Both the position numbers and the translations under genes were made by a program. A DNA stretch of 64,000 nucleotides from Caballeronia catudaia (GTDB lineage Bacteria > Pseudomonadota > Gammaproteobacteria > Burkholderiales > Burkholderiaceae), in NCBI RefSeq assembly GCF_001544755.2, contig NZ_FCOF02000016.1:1-64000 (forward strand), given 5' to 3'. Below the pieces are notes generated by a model. It was not told where the DNA came from and made no database searches. It saw nothing but the letters and a program-made list of their open reading frames with translations. Positions 42,032 through 50,245 of this stretch are shown piece after piece. Position 1 is the first letter of the stretch; each line of letters opens with the position of its first letter.

Positions 42032-42808
42032 ATGGAAGAAGCAATCGTTCTGACCGAACTCAAGGGTGACGTGACAGTTCTCACGATGAACCGTCGCCCG
42101 CATAACCTGATGGGTCCGACACTGTATCGCGCGCTACTCGACGAATTCCACGAGGCAGTGAGACGCGGCTCACGCGCGATCCTGCTGCGCAGCGGTCTTC
42201 GGCACTTCTCGGCCGGCGCGGAAGTCGCACTTTTCCCGGATCGCATTGCCAGGCAAGGAAAGGCGCTGATGGATCCGCTCGAGGTGCTTCGCGGCTTCGA
42301 GACCCTACCGATCCCGATCGTCGTCGCGGTGAACGGCACATGCCTCGGCGGAGGTTTCGAAGTGGCGCTCGCCTGTGACTTCAGCGTAGTCGCCGAATCG
42401 GCCAAGATCGGCTCCGTCGAAGTCGCGCTTGGTTTGCATCCGCTGCTCGGCGGCATCCAGCGTCAGGTGATGCGGGCCGGCCCAGCGCGTGCAAAAGAAC
42501 TGGCGCTGCTCGGCCGTCGCTACGACGCGGCGACGCTCGAGCGCTGGGGCCTGATCAATCTCGTCGTGCCCGACGACAAACTCGATGAAGTGGCGCTGTC
42601 GATTGCGCAAGAACTGGCGGCCGGTCCGACCATCGCGCATACCGCCACCAAACGGCTCGTGCAGGTCGCGCTCAACGAGGGGGTCGCTGCCGCCGACGAG
42701 GCGATGTTCGAACTGCAAAAGCCGATCTGGGCGTCTCAGGATCTCAAGCGTGGACTGGAGGCCTTCGATAAGGCTGGCCCGGGTACAGCCGTTTTCGAAG
42801 GAGATTGA
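42032..42808 (+). CDS. enoyl-CoA hydratase/isomerase family protein
   Basis: The 258-residue crotonase-fold protein has the two oxyanion segments, SGLRHFSAGAEVALF and VNGTCLGGGFEVALACDFSV. It continues with KIGSVEVALGLHPLLGGIQR, where the Glu of VEVALG is a candidate catalytic acid/base. A C-terminal helical region starts about residue 190. It adds water to, or isomerises, an enoyl-CoA. GGAG precedes the ATG. Its stop is one base from the start of the CoA transferase gene, so they are co-translated and probably act in sequence. Confidence 0.9.
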   Translation: MEEAIVLTELKGDVTVLTMNRRPHNLMGPTLYRALLDEFHEAVRRGSRAILLRSGLRHFSAGAEVALFPDRIARQGKALMDPLEVLRGFETLPIPIVVAVNGTCLGGGFEVALACDFSVVAESAKIGSVEVALGLHPLLGGIQRQVMRAGPARAKELALLGRRYDAATLERWGLINLVVPDDKLDEVALSIAQELAAGPTIAHTATKRLVQVALNEGVAAADEAMFELQKPIWASQDLKRGLEAFDKAGPGTAVFEGD

Positions 42809-42809
42809 C

Positions 42810-44096
42810 ATGGCCGGACCACTCGAAGGACTGAAGGTCGTCGATTTTTCCCGAGTGCTGGCCGGCCCGCTCTGCGCGCGGACGCTAGCCGATCTCGGCG
42901 CCGATGTGATCAAGATCGAGCCGCCGCGGCCCGATGTGTCGCGTGCCGCGTTTCCGAATCGCGACGGCATGTCGGGCTATTACGCGCAACAAAATAGCGG
43001 CAAGCGCAACGTCAGCATCGATCTGAACGCGCCGCGCGCACGCGAACTCGTGCTGCGCCTGTGCGACGAGGCAGACATCATCGTCGAGAATTTTCGGGCC
43101 GGCACGCTCAAGGGATTCGGACTCGACTACGAGACGCTATCGCGGCGCAATCCAAAACTGGTCTACGTGTCGATTACAGGTTATGGCCAGCGCGGCCCGT
43201 GGGCGTCGCGGATGGCGTACGCGCCGACCGTGCAGGCCGAAACAGGTTTCACGCACAACACGCTGCGCCATTTCGACAGCGCGGGCGACGGCCGCAGATG
43301 GACCGATCCCCTGTCGCACGCGGACGTCTATGCGGGTCTGCAAGCGACGATCGCCGTGCTCGCGGCGGTGCGCAAGCGTGAAGCAACTGGACGCGGCCAA
43401 TACATCGACGTCGCGATGGCGGCTGTGATGCTGTCGATCAACGAACGCGCTCACCTCGATCTCGCGGGTGTCGATACGGGCGCGGAGCCGGGCATCCTCG
43501 GCGCCGCCGACGGCCCGCACTTCGTCGGACCCGGCGGCGAAGCGTTCGTGGCGGCGCAGAGCATCGTCGGAAGCAATACGTTTCCGAACTACTTACGCGC
43601 GATGCGACGCATGGACCTCGCGCGCGATCCACGCTTCAGCACGGCCGAGCGCCGCCTGCAGAACTACAAGGCACTGCACGCGGTGATCCAGACTTGGATG
43701 CACTCGTTTCGCGATCTCAAGACGCTCGATGCGCAACTCGACGAGGCCAAGATCGCGATGGGCCAGATCCGTACGATGAAGGAGTTGGCCGAGACCGATT
43801 GGGCCAGGCAATGGGGCGCGGTGCATGAGATTTCGGATCGTCGCGGCGGCTCGTATCGGATACACGGCTATCCGTGGCACTTTTCCGATGACGAGCTTGG
43901 CGCGCGCAGCGCACCCGCGTTTCGTGGTGAGCACAACGAGCAGGTGTTCCGCGAAGCCGGTCTGGCCGATATCGAAATTCGCAATGCGATCGACACGGGC
44001 ATTCTGGTCGGTGGCCCGCCGCCGTCCGCGAACAAGATCGACACTGCCGTTCTTGCGGAAGCACGTGTACCGCTGAACGTGACGGACGATCTTTGA
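42810..44096 (+). CDS. CaiB/BaiF-family CoA transferase with non-canonical active site
   Basis: The 428-residue protein has the class III CoA-transferase layout. It contains GLKVVDFSRVLAGPLCARTL, ADVIKIEPPRPDVSR, NVSIDLNAPRAREL, VENFRAGTLKGFGLDYE and TGRGQYIDVAMAAVMLSINE. Where relatives have GYDLxxQAMSG with the catalytic Asp, this one reads AYAPTVQAETG, placing Ala138 at the Asp position. The Asp may be elsewhere, or the enzyme may work differently. It begins one base after the hydratase stop and is followed by an MFS gene, consistent with uptake, CoA activation and hydration of a short unsaturated acid. Confidence 0.85.
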   Translation: MAGPLEGLKVVDFSRVLAGPLCARTLADLGADVIKIEPPRPDVSRAAFPNRDGMSGYYAQQNSGKRNVSIDLNAPRARELVLRLCDEADIIVENFRAGTLKGFGLDYETLSRRNPKLVYVSITGYGQRGPWASRMAYAPTVQAETGFTHNTLRHFDSAGDGRRWTDPLSHADVYAGLQATIAVLAAVRKREATGRGQYIDVAMAAVMLSINERAHLDLAGVDTGAEPGILGAADGPHFVGPGGEAFVAAQSIVGSNTFPNYLRAMRRMDLARDPRFSTAERRLQNYKALHAVIQTWMHSFRDLKTLDAQLDEAKIAMGQIRTMKELAETDWARQWGAVHEISDRRGGSYRIHGYPWHFSDDELGARSAPAFRGEHNEQVFREAGLADIEIRNAIDTGILVGGPPPSANKIDTAVLAEARVPLNVTDDL

Positions 44097-44150
44097 TCGC
44101 CGCGGTACGCCTCGTACTACCCGTACCAACACAACGCGCAGGAGGACCGA

Positions 44151-45512
44151 ATGGAAGTGCTGAAGCAAACGTGCATAGACGGATCATCATCAGATGACGA
44201 CGCCCTTCTTCGGAAGGCCTACGCTTCGGCGCAATGGAGAATACTGCCGATACTCTTTGCCTTATGGATGCTGGCGTGGGTCAGTCGTTCGAACGTTGCT
44301 TTCGCGAAGTTGCAAATGGTCGTGGATCTGCAATTCAGCGAAACAGTTTATGGATTGGGTGCCGGCCTCTTCTTCGTCGGCTACGTGTTGTTCGGCGTAC
44401 CCACCTCGATGCTGCAAAAAAAGTTCGGCGCGCGCGCGGTGCTTGCCGGTATCGCCGGCGCCTGGGGGCTGACGAGTGTCGCGATGACGTTCGTCAATAG
44501 CGCGCCGACGTTCTACGCGCTCAGGTTCCTGCTCGGCGTGTTCGAGGCCGGTTTCTACCCGGGCGTCGTGTTGTACTTCAATGCCTGGTTCGCGGGAAAA
44601 AGGCGCACGCGCAACTTCAGTGTCTTCCATTCAGGATCGCTCTTTTCCACGGTGACGATCGGCTTGACCGGAGGGTTCGTGCTCGAGCACATGAACGGAC
44701 TGGCCAGTTTTGAAGGCTGGCGATGGATGTTCTTTGCTCAGGCCATCCCTACGGTCGTGTTGGCGTGCGTCGCGTTCATGATGCTTCCGGATGTGCCTCG
44801 CAGCGCGAAGTGGCTCTCGGCGCGACAGCGCATGCTGGTCGAGGATGATCTCCGCATGAACGCCGAGACGACCAACGATAGCGGCGCGGATGAACGTCCT
44901 CTGTTGCTCAACCCTGCCGTCTGGATTCTGAGCGCCGCCTACTTCTGCCTCCTTGCCGCCACGGCAGCACTGTTTTTCTTCTCTCCGACGATACTTCGTG
45001 AGGCGGGATTCGGCGGATACAAAGAAATTGGCCGTGCAGTCGCCGGTGCCTGCATTCTAGGGGCGTTGGGCAATGTGCTCATCTGTAGCATCGGGGGCGA
45101 TGTGCATCGTCGGCGGATCTTCTGTGCGCTGGCGTCGGTCCTCACTGCGGTGAGTCTCTCAGCGCTCGTTTACGTATGGCACAGCAGTGCCACTGCGACG
45201 TTTTTCCTGCTCGCTCTGGGCTTCGCGGGAACGGGAGCGGGCATAGCGCTGTTCTGGCAAATGTCTGTCGGCTTCCTCAGCGGCAAATCGTTGGTCGTCG
45301 GCGTTCCGTTTATCAGTTCCGTCGCCAACGTCGCCGGCTTCGTTACGCCTTTTCTGATCGGATATGTCCGGGACACAACGGGGACTTATGCAAGTGGCTT
45401 CATCATGATTGCCTGTGTGCAGGCGCTCGGCGTTGTCGTGCTTCTTTTCGGCGTGCAGCGCATTGTCAAGAGACGATCGCCCGACGATGCATCGGTTGGA
45501 CGCACAGCGTGA
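44151..45512 (+). CDS. MFS transporter, anion:cation symporter (ACS) family
   Basis: The 453-residue, 12-helix carrier matches the ACS group that imports phthalate, tartrate, glucarate and similar organic anions. Helix 1 runs ILFALWMLAWVSRSNVAFAK, then FFVGYVLFGVPTSMLQKKFG, ALRFLLGVFEAGFYPGVVLY and FNAWFAGKRRTRN. GGAGG precedes the ATG. It is the likely importer for the acid handled by the CoA transferase upstream. Confidence 0.88.
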   Translation: MEVLKQTCIDGSSSDDDALLRKAYASAQWRILPILFALWMLAWVSRSNVAFAKLQMVVDLQFSETVYGLGAGLFFVGYVLFGVPTSMLQKKFGARAVLAGIAGAWGLTSVAMTFVNSAPTFYALRFLLGVFEAGFYPGVVLYFNAWFAGKRRTRNFSVFHSGSLFSTVTIGLTGGFVLEHMNGLASFEGWRWMFFAQAIPTVVLACVAFMMLPDVPRSAKWLSARQRMLVEDDLRMNAETTNDSGADERPLLLNPAVWILSAAYFCLLAATAALFFFSPTILREAGFGGYKEIGRAVAGACILGALGNVLICSIGGDVHRRRIFCALASVLTAVSLSALVYVWHSSATATFFLLALGFAGTGAGIALFWQMSVGFLSGKSLVVGVPFISSVANVAGFVTPFLIGYVRDTTGTYASGFIMIACVQALGVVVLLFGVQRIVKRRSPDDASVGRTA

Positions 45513-45561
45513 TGAGTCGACGCCAATGTGGGCGCGTTTGATACCCGCCACGCCATTTAAG

Positions 45562-45600
45562 CCGCTAGAATGCGTGTAGCGACACACGCTTTTCTAGCGG
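45562..45600. terminator. long two-part hairpin after the MFS gene
   Basis: CCGCTAGAA (45562-45570) pairs with TTCTAGCGG (45592-45600), and inside it GCGTGT (45572-45577) pairs with ACACGC (45584-45589). It lies 50 bp after the MFS stop and before the TetR gene. It is a plausible bidirectional terminator, though no T-run follows. Confidence 0.55.
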
Positions 45601-45678
45601 TTGATCCGCCATATCGCGGGCAACTTCGCCCAGAATTCACAATCGATTCCTCGTTTTTCTCCCACGAATAAAAGTCAC

Positions 45679-46395
45679 GTGAGTCCCAAGTCATCTATCG
45701 CAAAGAGTGCGGATTACCACCACGGCAATCTGCGCAACGCGCTCATCGAAGCGGGACGCAGCGCGCTCATGGATGTATCGGCACAAGACCTGAGCCTGCG
45801 TTACCTCGCGCGCATGGTGGGCGTATCGGAAGCCGCGCCCTCGCGGCATTTTGCGGGCATCGACGAACTGCTGGCCACGATCGCGGCGAGTGGTTATCGT
45901 GACCTCGCAGCGCTGCGCGTTGCGATTCGCGACAGCGAGGATACGGCGCTTTCCAAAGCGTACCGGATGATGCGCGTGTACGTTGAGTTCGCGCAGCGCC
46001 ACAATGGGCTGTTCGGTCTGATGATCGGGCCTCGCATCGCGGCGCATCAGGCGTATCCGGAACTCACTGACGAAAGTAACCGGTCTTTCGGGTTGTTTTC
46101 CGACACGATCGAGGCGCTGGCCATCGAGAGTGGCTGGTCCCAAGCCGATCTCAAACTCGTGACCCATGCCGCGTGGAGCATGGAACACGGTCTCGCCACG
46201 CTGATCCTGTCGAACCGCGCGCCGCGGGCGGACACCAAAGTCGCCATACCGAAGTTGATCGACTTCGTCCTGGTGACCTTGCTGAGCGCGATCACGGCCG
46301 GTCCGGATCATCTTCAGCGCGTGATCCAGCAATGCGCGCGCGCCGAGGAGCCAGTGGTTGCGCGCACGGCCCGCAAGCGCGCCAAGGCGTCCTAG
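45679..46395 (+). CDS. TetR-family transcriptional regulator
   Basis: The 238-residue protein has a TetR DNA-binding domain (SADYHHGNLRNALIEAGRSA, LSLRYLARMVGVSEAAPSRH) and a helical ligand domain of the WHG type (AYRMMRVYVEFAQRHNGLFG, HAAWSMEHGLATLIL). The start is taken as GTG at 45679; a TTG at 45601 lies in the hairpin and is unlikely. No strong ribosome-binding site is visible. It closes the 38.5-46.4 kb catabolic cluster and is the best candidate to bind the three 19-bp repeats. Confidence 0.88.
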   Translation: MSPKSSIAKSADYHHGNLRNALIEAGRSALMDVSAQDLSLRYLARMVGVSEAAPSRHFAGIDELLATIAASGYRDLAALRVAIRDSEDTALSKAYRMMRVYVEFAQRHNGLFGLMIGPRIAAHQAYPELTDESNRSFGLFSDTIEALAIESGWSQADLKLVTHAAWSMEHGLATLILSNRAPRADTKVAIPKLIDFVLVTLLSAITAGPDHLQRVIQQCARAEEPVVARTARKRAKAS

Positions 46396-46519
46396 TCACG
46401 GCCGCGTGCTTCGGCACGAGGGTTCGAAATGGTTTCTCTTTCGCGCTCTTACGCGCCAGGTGTTGGCAGCCTCATCCTCCTGGCGCACGACGCGTTTCGA
46501 TTTCTGCGACAACGCGAAG

Positions 46520-46760
46520 TACGTGAGACCACCCGACAGCATGCCCGCAACGCGTTCCTGCCGTCGCGAGCCCAGCGCTTGAAATCGGCCGTCATCGTTC
46601 CGGAATCCGCGAAGGTCGCGACCACGAGCGTCACCGCGCCGTCGTAAGTCAGCACGGACGATAGCGGATGATCGGCGCCGATCATCACGAGCGCGACGAC
46701 CGCGAGGATCACGGGACCGTCGCTGCGGGCGTCAATCAGCTCGGCGTCATGTCCGGGATT
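46520..46760 (-). pseudogene. NCS1-type (cytosine/purine) permease remnant
   Basis: The minus strand encodes DGPVILAVVALVMIGADHPL and then YDGAVTLVVATFADSGTMTA followed by DFKRWARDGRNAL. The pattern TxxADFxRWxR with preceding hydrophobic helices recalls CodB-like permeases. Both ends are missing and the flanking sequence is non-coding, so this is a fragment of an old gene. Confidence 0.5.
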
Positions 46761-46932
46761 GAGCAGCGGTTTTGAACTGCTCACCGAGCATCGGAAAGCG
46801 TATCCATGACAATAATTTGAATGTATTGGTCCGTCGGCCTTACGATGTTCCCATCGCCAGCAGTCTTCGCCAGCCGTGCCGAAAAGGCTAGACAGCGAAC
46901 CCGACAGAACGGCGGATAAGACAGGAGCCGAC

Positions 46933-47199
46933 ATGGATGACCTTATGATTGCCTTTGGCGCGCTTTGGGTTCTGTTCTGCGTGTACGCTGTGCTGGCGCA
47001 TCACTTCAGATCACCTGAGTACGACGCTATTTCGGCTGGCGAAATACCGCGATGGACCGACGCAATCGCCACCATGCCGAGTCTCGCTGTCTCTGCTTCC
47101 GGATCGTCTCATCCTCGCGAGCCGAGGGGAAGCTCGCGGCGGCGCTTGCAGCGTTGCGCGAAGAGGTCGCTGGGAAACGCTCGCTCGTCGCGCAAGTAA
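46933..47199 (+). CDS. small possible membrane protein, 88 aa
   Basis: AGGAG precedes the ATG. The product MDDLMIAFGALWVLFCVYAV has one N-terminal membrane helix, then LAHHFRSPEYDAISAGEIPR and a Ser/Arg-rich tail that may be out of the original frame. No family was recognised. It could be a short intact gene or the start of a larger broken one. Confidence 0.35.
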   Translation: MDDLMIAFGALWVLFCVYAVLAHHFRSPEYDAISAGEIPRWTDAIATMPSLAVSASGSSHPREPRGSSRRRLQRCAKRSLGNARSSRK

Positions 47200-47228
47200 T
47201 GCAATGCGCCGGTCACGCCGTCGAGCCT

Positions 47229-47534
47229 TCAGGCGCCCGCGACTCCGGCATCGGCACGCGCGCCGGACAGAACCCCCGTCTGCCCGTAGAACTCCTGCAT
47301 CGCGAACGCTTCACGCTCCTGCCGAGCGCGCACGCCGCGATCCAGCATCGAGCCGATCCAGATGCCGGCGAACGCGAGCGGCACGGAAATCAACGCCGGA
47401 TTGTCGAGCGCCACGAGCGCGTGAGCCTGATGCAACACATCGACCCACACCGCTTTCGAGAACAGCGTCAGCAGCACGGCGCTGACCAATCCGAGACCGC
47501 CGCCCACGACCGCCCCGCGCGCTTGCGCCGGCAT
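47229..47534 (-). pseudogene. cation:acetate symporter (ActP/SSS family), C-terminal remnant
   Basis: The minus strand encodes VVGGGLGLVSAVLLTLFSKA, VWVDVLHQAHALVALDNPAL, ISVPLAFAGIWIGSMLDRGV and a charged tail ending AGVAGA. The LDNPALxSxPLAF pattern is typical of the last helices of ActP-like sodium:solute symporters. The ten or so preceding helices are absent. Residual hydrophobic frames continue to about 47700 but could not be assigned. Confidence 0.55.
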
Positions 47535-47894
47535 AGAGGGGACGCGCGAGCAGATGCGGCGCGAGCGCCACGAAAAGAACGAAGCCGTAATAGGTGAGAA
47601 TCATGAGCGCGGTCGTGTCGATCGGCTCGAATTCGGTCACGTTCATCAATACGCAGACGAACGCGATCAGGCATCGCTCCGGTCCACGCAAATCACCGCG
47701 CACGAATGCCGCACAGACCTTGGAGCCTGCACGTGGCGTGGGTGCGGGCATGGTCAAGCAGATAGCTTTACGTACGAGCGCCACCATTCCCGCGATGGCA
47801 AACTGCCGAATCCCGCGCGCAATCCCCAGACGTCCGCGGAACGCAGCCTGACGCCCAAACCGACTCGCCTCATCGCCCGAGTCCTCCACATCCC

Positions 47895-49229
47895 GTGAAC
47901 TCACGCCTCCTCAGCCTCACAAAAATCCCTTTCTTCCTGCCGCTCGCCGGCGCGACCCTGATGCTCGGCATCGCGATGTCGTTCACCGCGCCGTATCTCT
48001 CCCTTTTCAGCGTCGAACAGGCCGACATGAGCCCATTGCGGCTCGGCGTCTTTATGACGGCGATCGCCGCGAGCGGCGTCGTGGCAAGCACGTTCGCCGG
48101 CAAATGGTCCGACCGGCATGGCCATCACCGCGAACTCTTGCTCGCTGCGCTCATCGCTTCGGCGCTCGGGTTTCTGCTGCTTTGCCTGTTGCGCAGCTAT
48201 GCGGCGCTGGTCACCACCGGCATCGTGTTTCTCGGCGCGGGCGGCTCCGCCATGTCGCTGGTGTTCTCGTTCGCGCGCGCCGCCTTGCCCGTCGATGACG
48301 AAGCCGAGCGCGCCCTCGCGCTCTCGACGCTGAGAACCGTCCTTTCGATGGCCTGGGTCTTCGGACCCTCGGTCGGCGCGTTAGTCCTCGCCGCCGCTGG
48401 CTTCTACGGACTCTTCCTGTTCGCGGCCGCGTGCTTCGTCGCGTGCGGCGGCATCGTCTGGAAGATGCACGATTCGCCCAAGGGCGACCCGCACAGCGCG
48501 CCCGCGCACTATGCGGGCGATCCGTCGTCGCTGCTCGAAGTCACCGCGCCCGACACCGAGGAACTCGTGCCGCCGCACGCCGGCATGCAGCACAGCCGCG
48601 CGGAAATCTGGCGCGCCACCGTCGCGATGGCGCTCGTCGGGCTCGCCGCGAGCGCCACCATGATCGTCCTGCCGCTTTACGTCGTGCACGGCATGCATGG
48701 CACGCGCATCGACGTGTCGGTCATGCTCGGGCTCGGCGCATTCCTCGAAATCCCGATGATGCTGGCGCTCGGCGCACGCGGCTCGCGCCTCGACAAGCAG
48801 CGATGGCTCGCCTCCAGCGCCGCTGTGCACATGGTTTATTTCATTGCGGTCGCGTCGTCGCAGAGCATCCCGTTCCTGATCCCGATGCAGGCGTTCAATG
48901 CGTTCGTCGTTTCGGTCATCTCGTGTCTCGGCATGATCTATATGCAGGATCTGATGCCGCGAAGCCCGAGCTCGGCGACGGCGCTGTTTTTCAACGCGTC
49001 GCGGGTCGGATCGATTCTCTCCGGCGTACTGTCCGGCGCGCTCGTGGCAGCGCTTGGCTATCGGGGCACGTTTCTCGTCTGTGGCGGCATCGCGCTGGGC
49101 GCGGCGGTGCTGTTCGCCAATCCGCCGTTCGCGCTCATCGCGCGTCGATCGCTGGACTGGTGGAACACACGTCGCGGGACCGCCCGCCGAGGTGGCAAAC
49201 TAGACGCACATTCCGTCGATCGGAAATAA
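47895..49229 (+). CDS. MFS transporter, sugar-efflux (SetA) like
   Basis: The 444-residue, 12-helix protein has FFLPLAGATLMLGIAMSFTA, FAGKWSDRHGHHRELLLAAL in loop 2-3, and GIVFLGAGGSAMSLVFSFAR. A central hydrophilic loop separates the halves (about residues 195-235). The layout resembles SetA-type sugar efflux carriers. The start is GTG at 47895 without a clear ribosome-binding site. A LysR gene begins 10 bp after its stop on the same strand. Confidence 0.82.
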   Translation: MNSRLLSLTKIPFFLPLAGATLMLGIAMSFTAPYLSLFSVEQADMSPLRLGVFMTAIAASGVVASTFAGKWSDRHGHHRELLLAALIASALGFLLLCLLRSYAALVTTGIVFLGAGGSAMSLVFSFARAALPVDDEAERALALSTLRTVLSMAWVFGPSVGALVLAAAGFYGLFLFAAACFVACGGIVWKMHDSPKGDPHSAPAHYAGDPSSLLEVTAPDTEELVPPHAGMQHSRAEIWRATVAMALVGLAASATMIVLPLYVVHGMHGTRIDVSVMLGLGAFLEIPMMLALGARGSRLDKQRWLASSAAVHMVYFIAVASSQSIPFLIPMQAFNAFVVSVISCLGMIYMQDLMPRSPSSATALFFNASRVGSILSGVLSGALVAALGYRGTFLVCGGIALGAAVLFANPPFALIARRSLDWWNTRRGTARRGGKLDAHSVDRK

Positions 49230-49239
49230 CGAACGCCAC

Positions 49240-50160
49240 ATGCCCCAGCGCCTGCCACCGCTCAACGCCCTCCGCCTCTTCGAAGCCGCCGCGCGCCATC
49301 GCAGTTTCAAGCTCGCCGCCGCCGAGCTCAACGTCACGCCCGGCGCCGTGAGCCACGGCATCGGCGCGCTCGAAAACATGCTCGGCGTCGAGCTGTTCGT
49401 GCGCGAGCCGCGCGGCCTGTCGCTGAGCGCCGCCGGTGAACACTACCTTCCGTACATCGCCGAAGCGTTCTCGCTCATCGCCATCGGCACGCGATCGCTG
49501 CCCGACCAACGCACGCGCCGCTCGATCTCCATCACCTGCGCGCCGACGCTCGCCGCCCGCTGGCTCGTCCCGCGCCTCGCCGATTTCCGCGCCCGCTGGC
49601 CGAACATCGACGTGAGTGTCGACACCTCGCGCCGTCAGGCGGGCTTTCCCGTCGATGGCTTCGATTTCGGCCTGCGCCTGTCGCGCGGCCCGGTGGACGG
49701 CGCGTCGTGGCAGCGGCTTTTCGGCGAGCGGCTCGTGCCGGTGTGCAGCCCCGCCTATCGCGCGATGCTGACCGGCGCAGACGGCAGCGCCGATCTCACG
49801 CGCGCGACGCTCATCCACGTCGACACCGCGAGCCAGGACTGGCAGGCGTGGATGGACGGCGCGGGCATCGACGGCCTCGATCTCCACGGCGGCCTGCGTT
49901 TCGATACCGTCCAGCTCGCCTTCGATGCCGCCGCGGCCGGGCTCGGCGTCGTCATCGGGCGGCGGCCGCTCGTCGATCGCGAGCTGACCGCGGGCACGCT
50001 CGTCGAAGCGTCCGCGATGCGTGTCGAAACGCAAACCGCCTACTGGCTCTGCGAAACGCCGCAAGCGAGCGCCCGAGCGGATCTCGTCGCGTTCCGAAAC
50101 TGGCTGATCGAACAGGCGGCGGGTTTCGTCGAGAGCGACGAGGAACGCCGTCACGGTTGA
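49240..50160 (+). CDS. LysR-family regulator, GcvA type
   Basis: The 306-residue protein starts MPQRLPPLNALRLFEAAARH, then RSFKLAAAELNVTPGAVSHG. This is the GcvA/AmpR-like branch of LysR regulators; an effector-binding domain follows (ISITCAPTLAARWLVPRLAD). It sits between two MFS genes on the same strand and may control either. Its ATG is 10 bp after the upstream MFS stop. Confidence 0.9.
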   Translation: MPQRLPPLNALRLFEAAARHRSFKLAAAELNVTPGAVSHGIGALENMLGVELFVREPRGLSLSAAGEHYLPYIAEAFSLIAIGTRSLPDQRTRRSISITCAPTLAARWLVPRLADFRARWPNIDVSVDTSRRQAGFPVDGFDFGLRLSRGPVDGASWQRLFGERLVPVCSPAYRAMLTGADGSADLTRATLIHVDTASQDWQAWMDGAGIDGLDLHGGLRFDTVQLAFDAAAAGLGVVIGRRPLVDRELTAGTLVEASAMRVETQTAYWLCETPQASARADLVAFRNWLIEQAAGFVESDEERRHG

Positions 50161-50245
50161 ACTGCGCTCAACCGTCCGCGAAAACTTTTCGTTTGCCAGC
50201 ACGGACGTTCGCCTGCGACGATGACCGCAAGGAGGAACACGCGCC

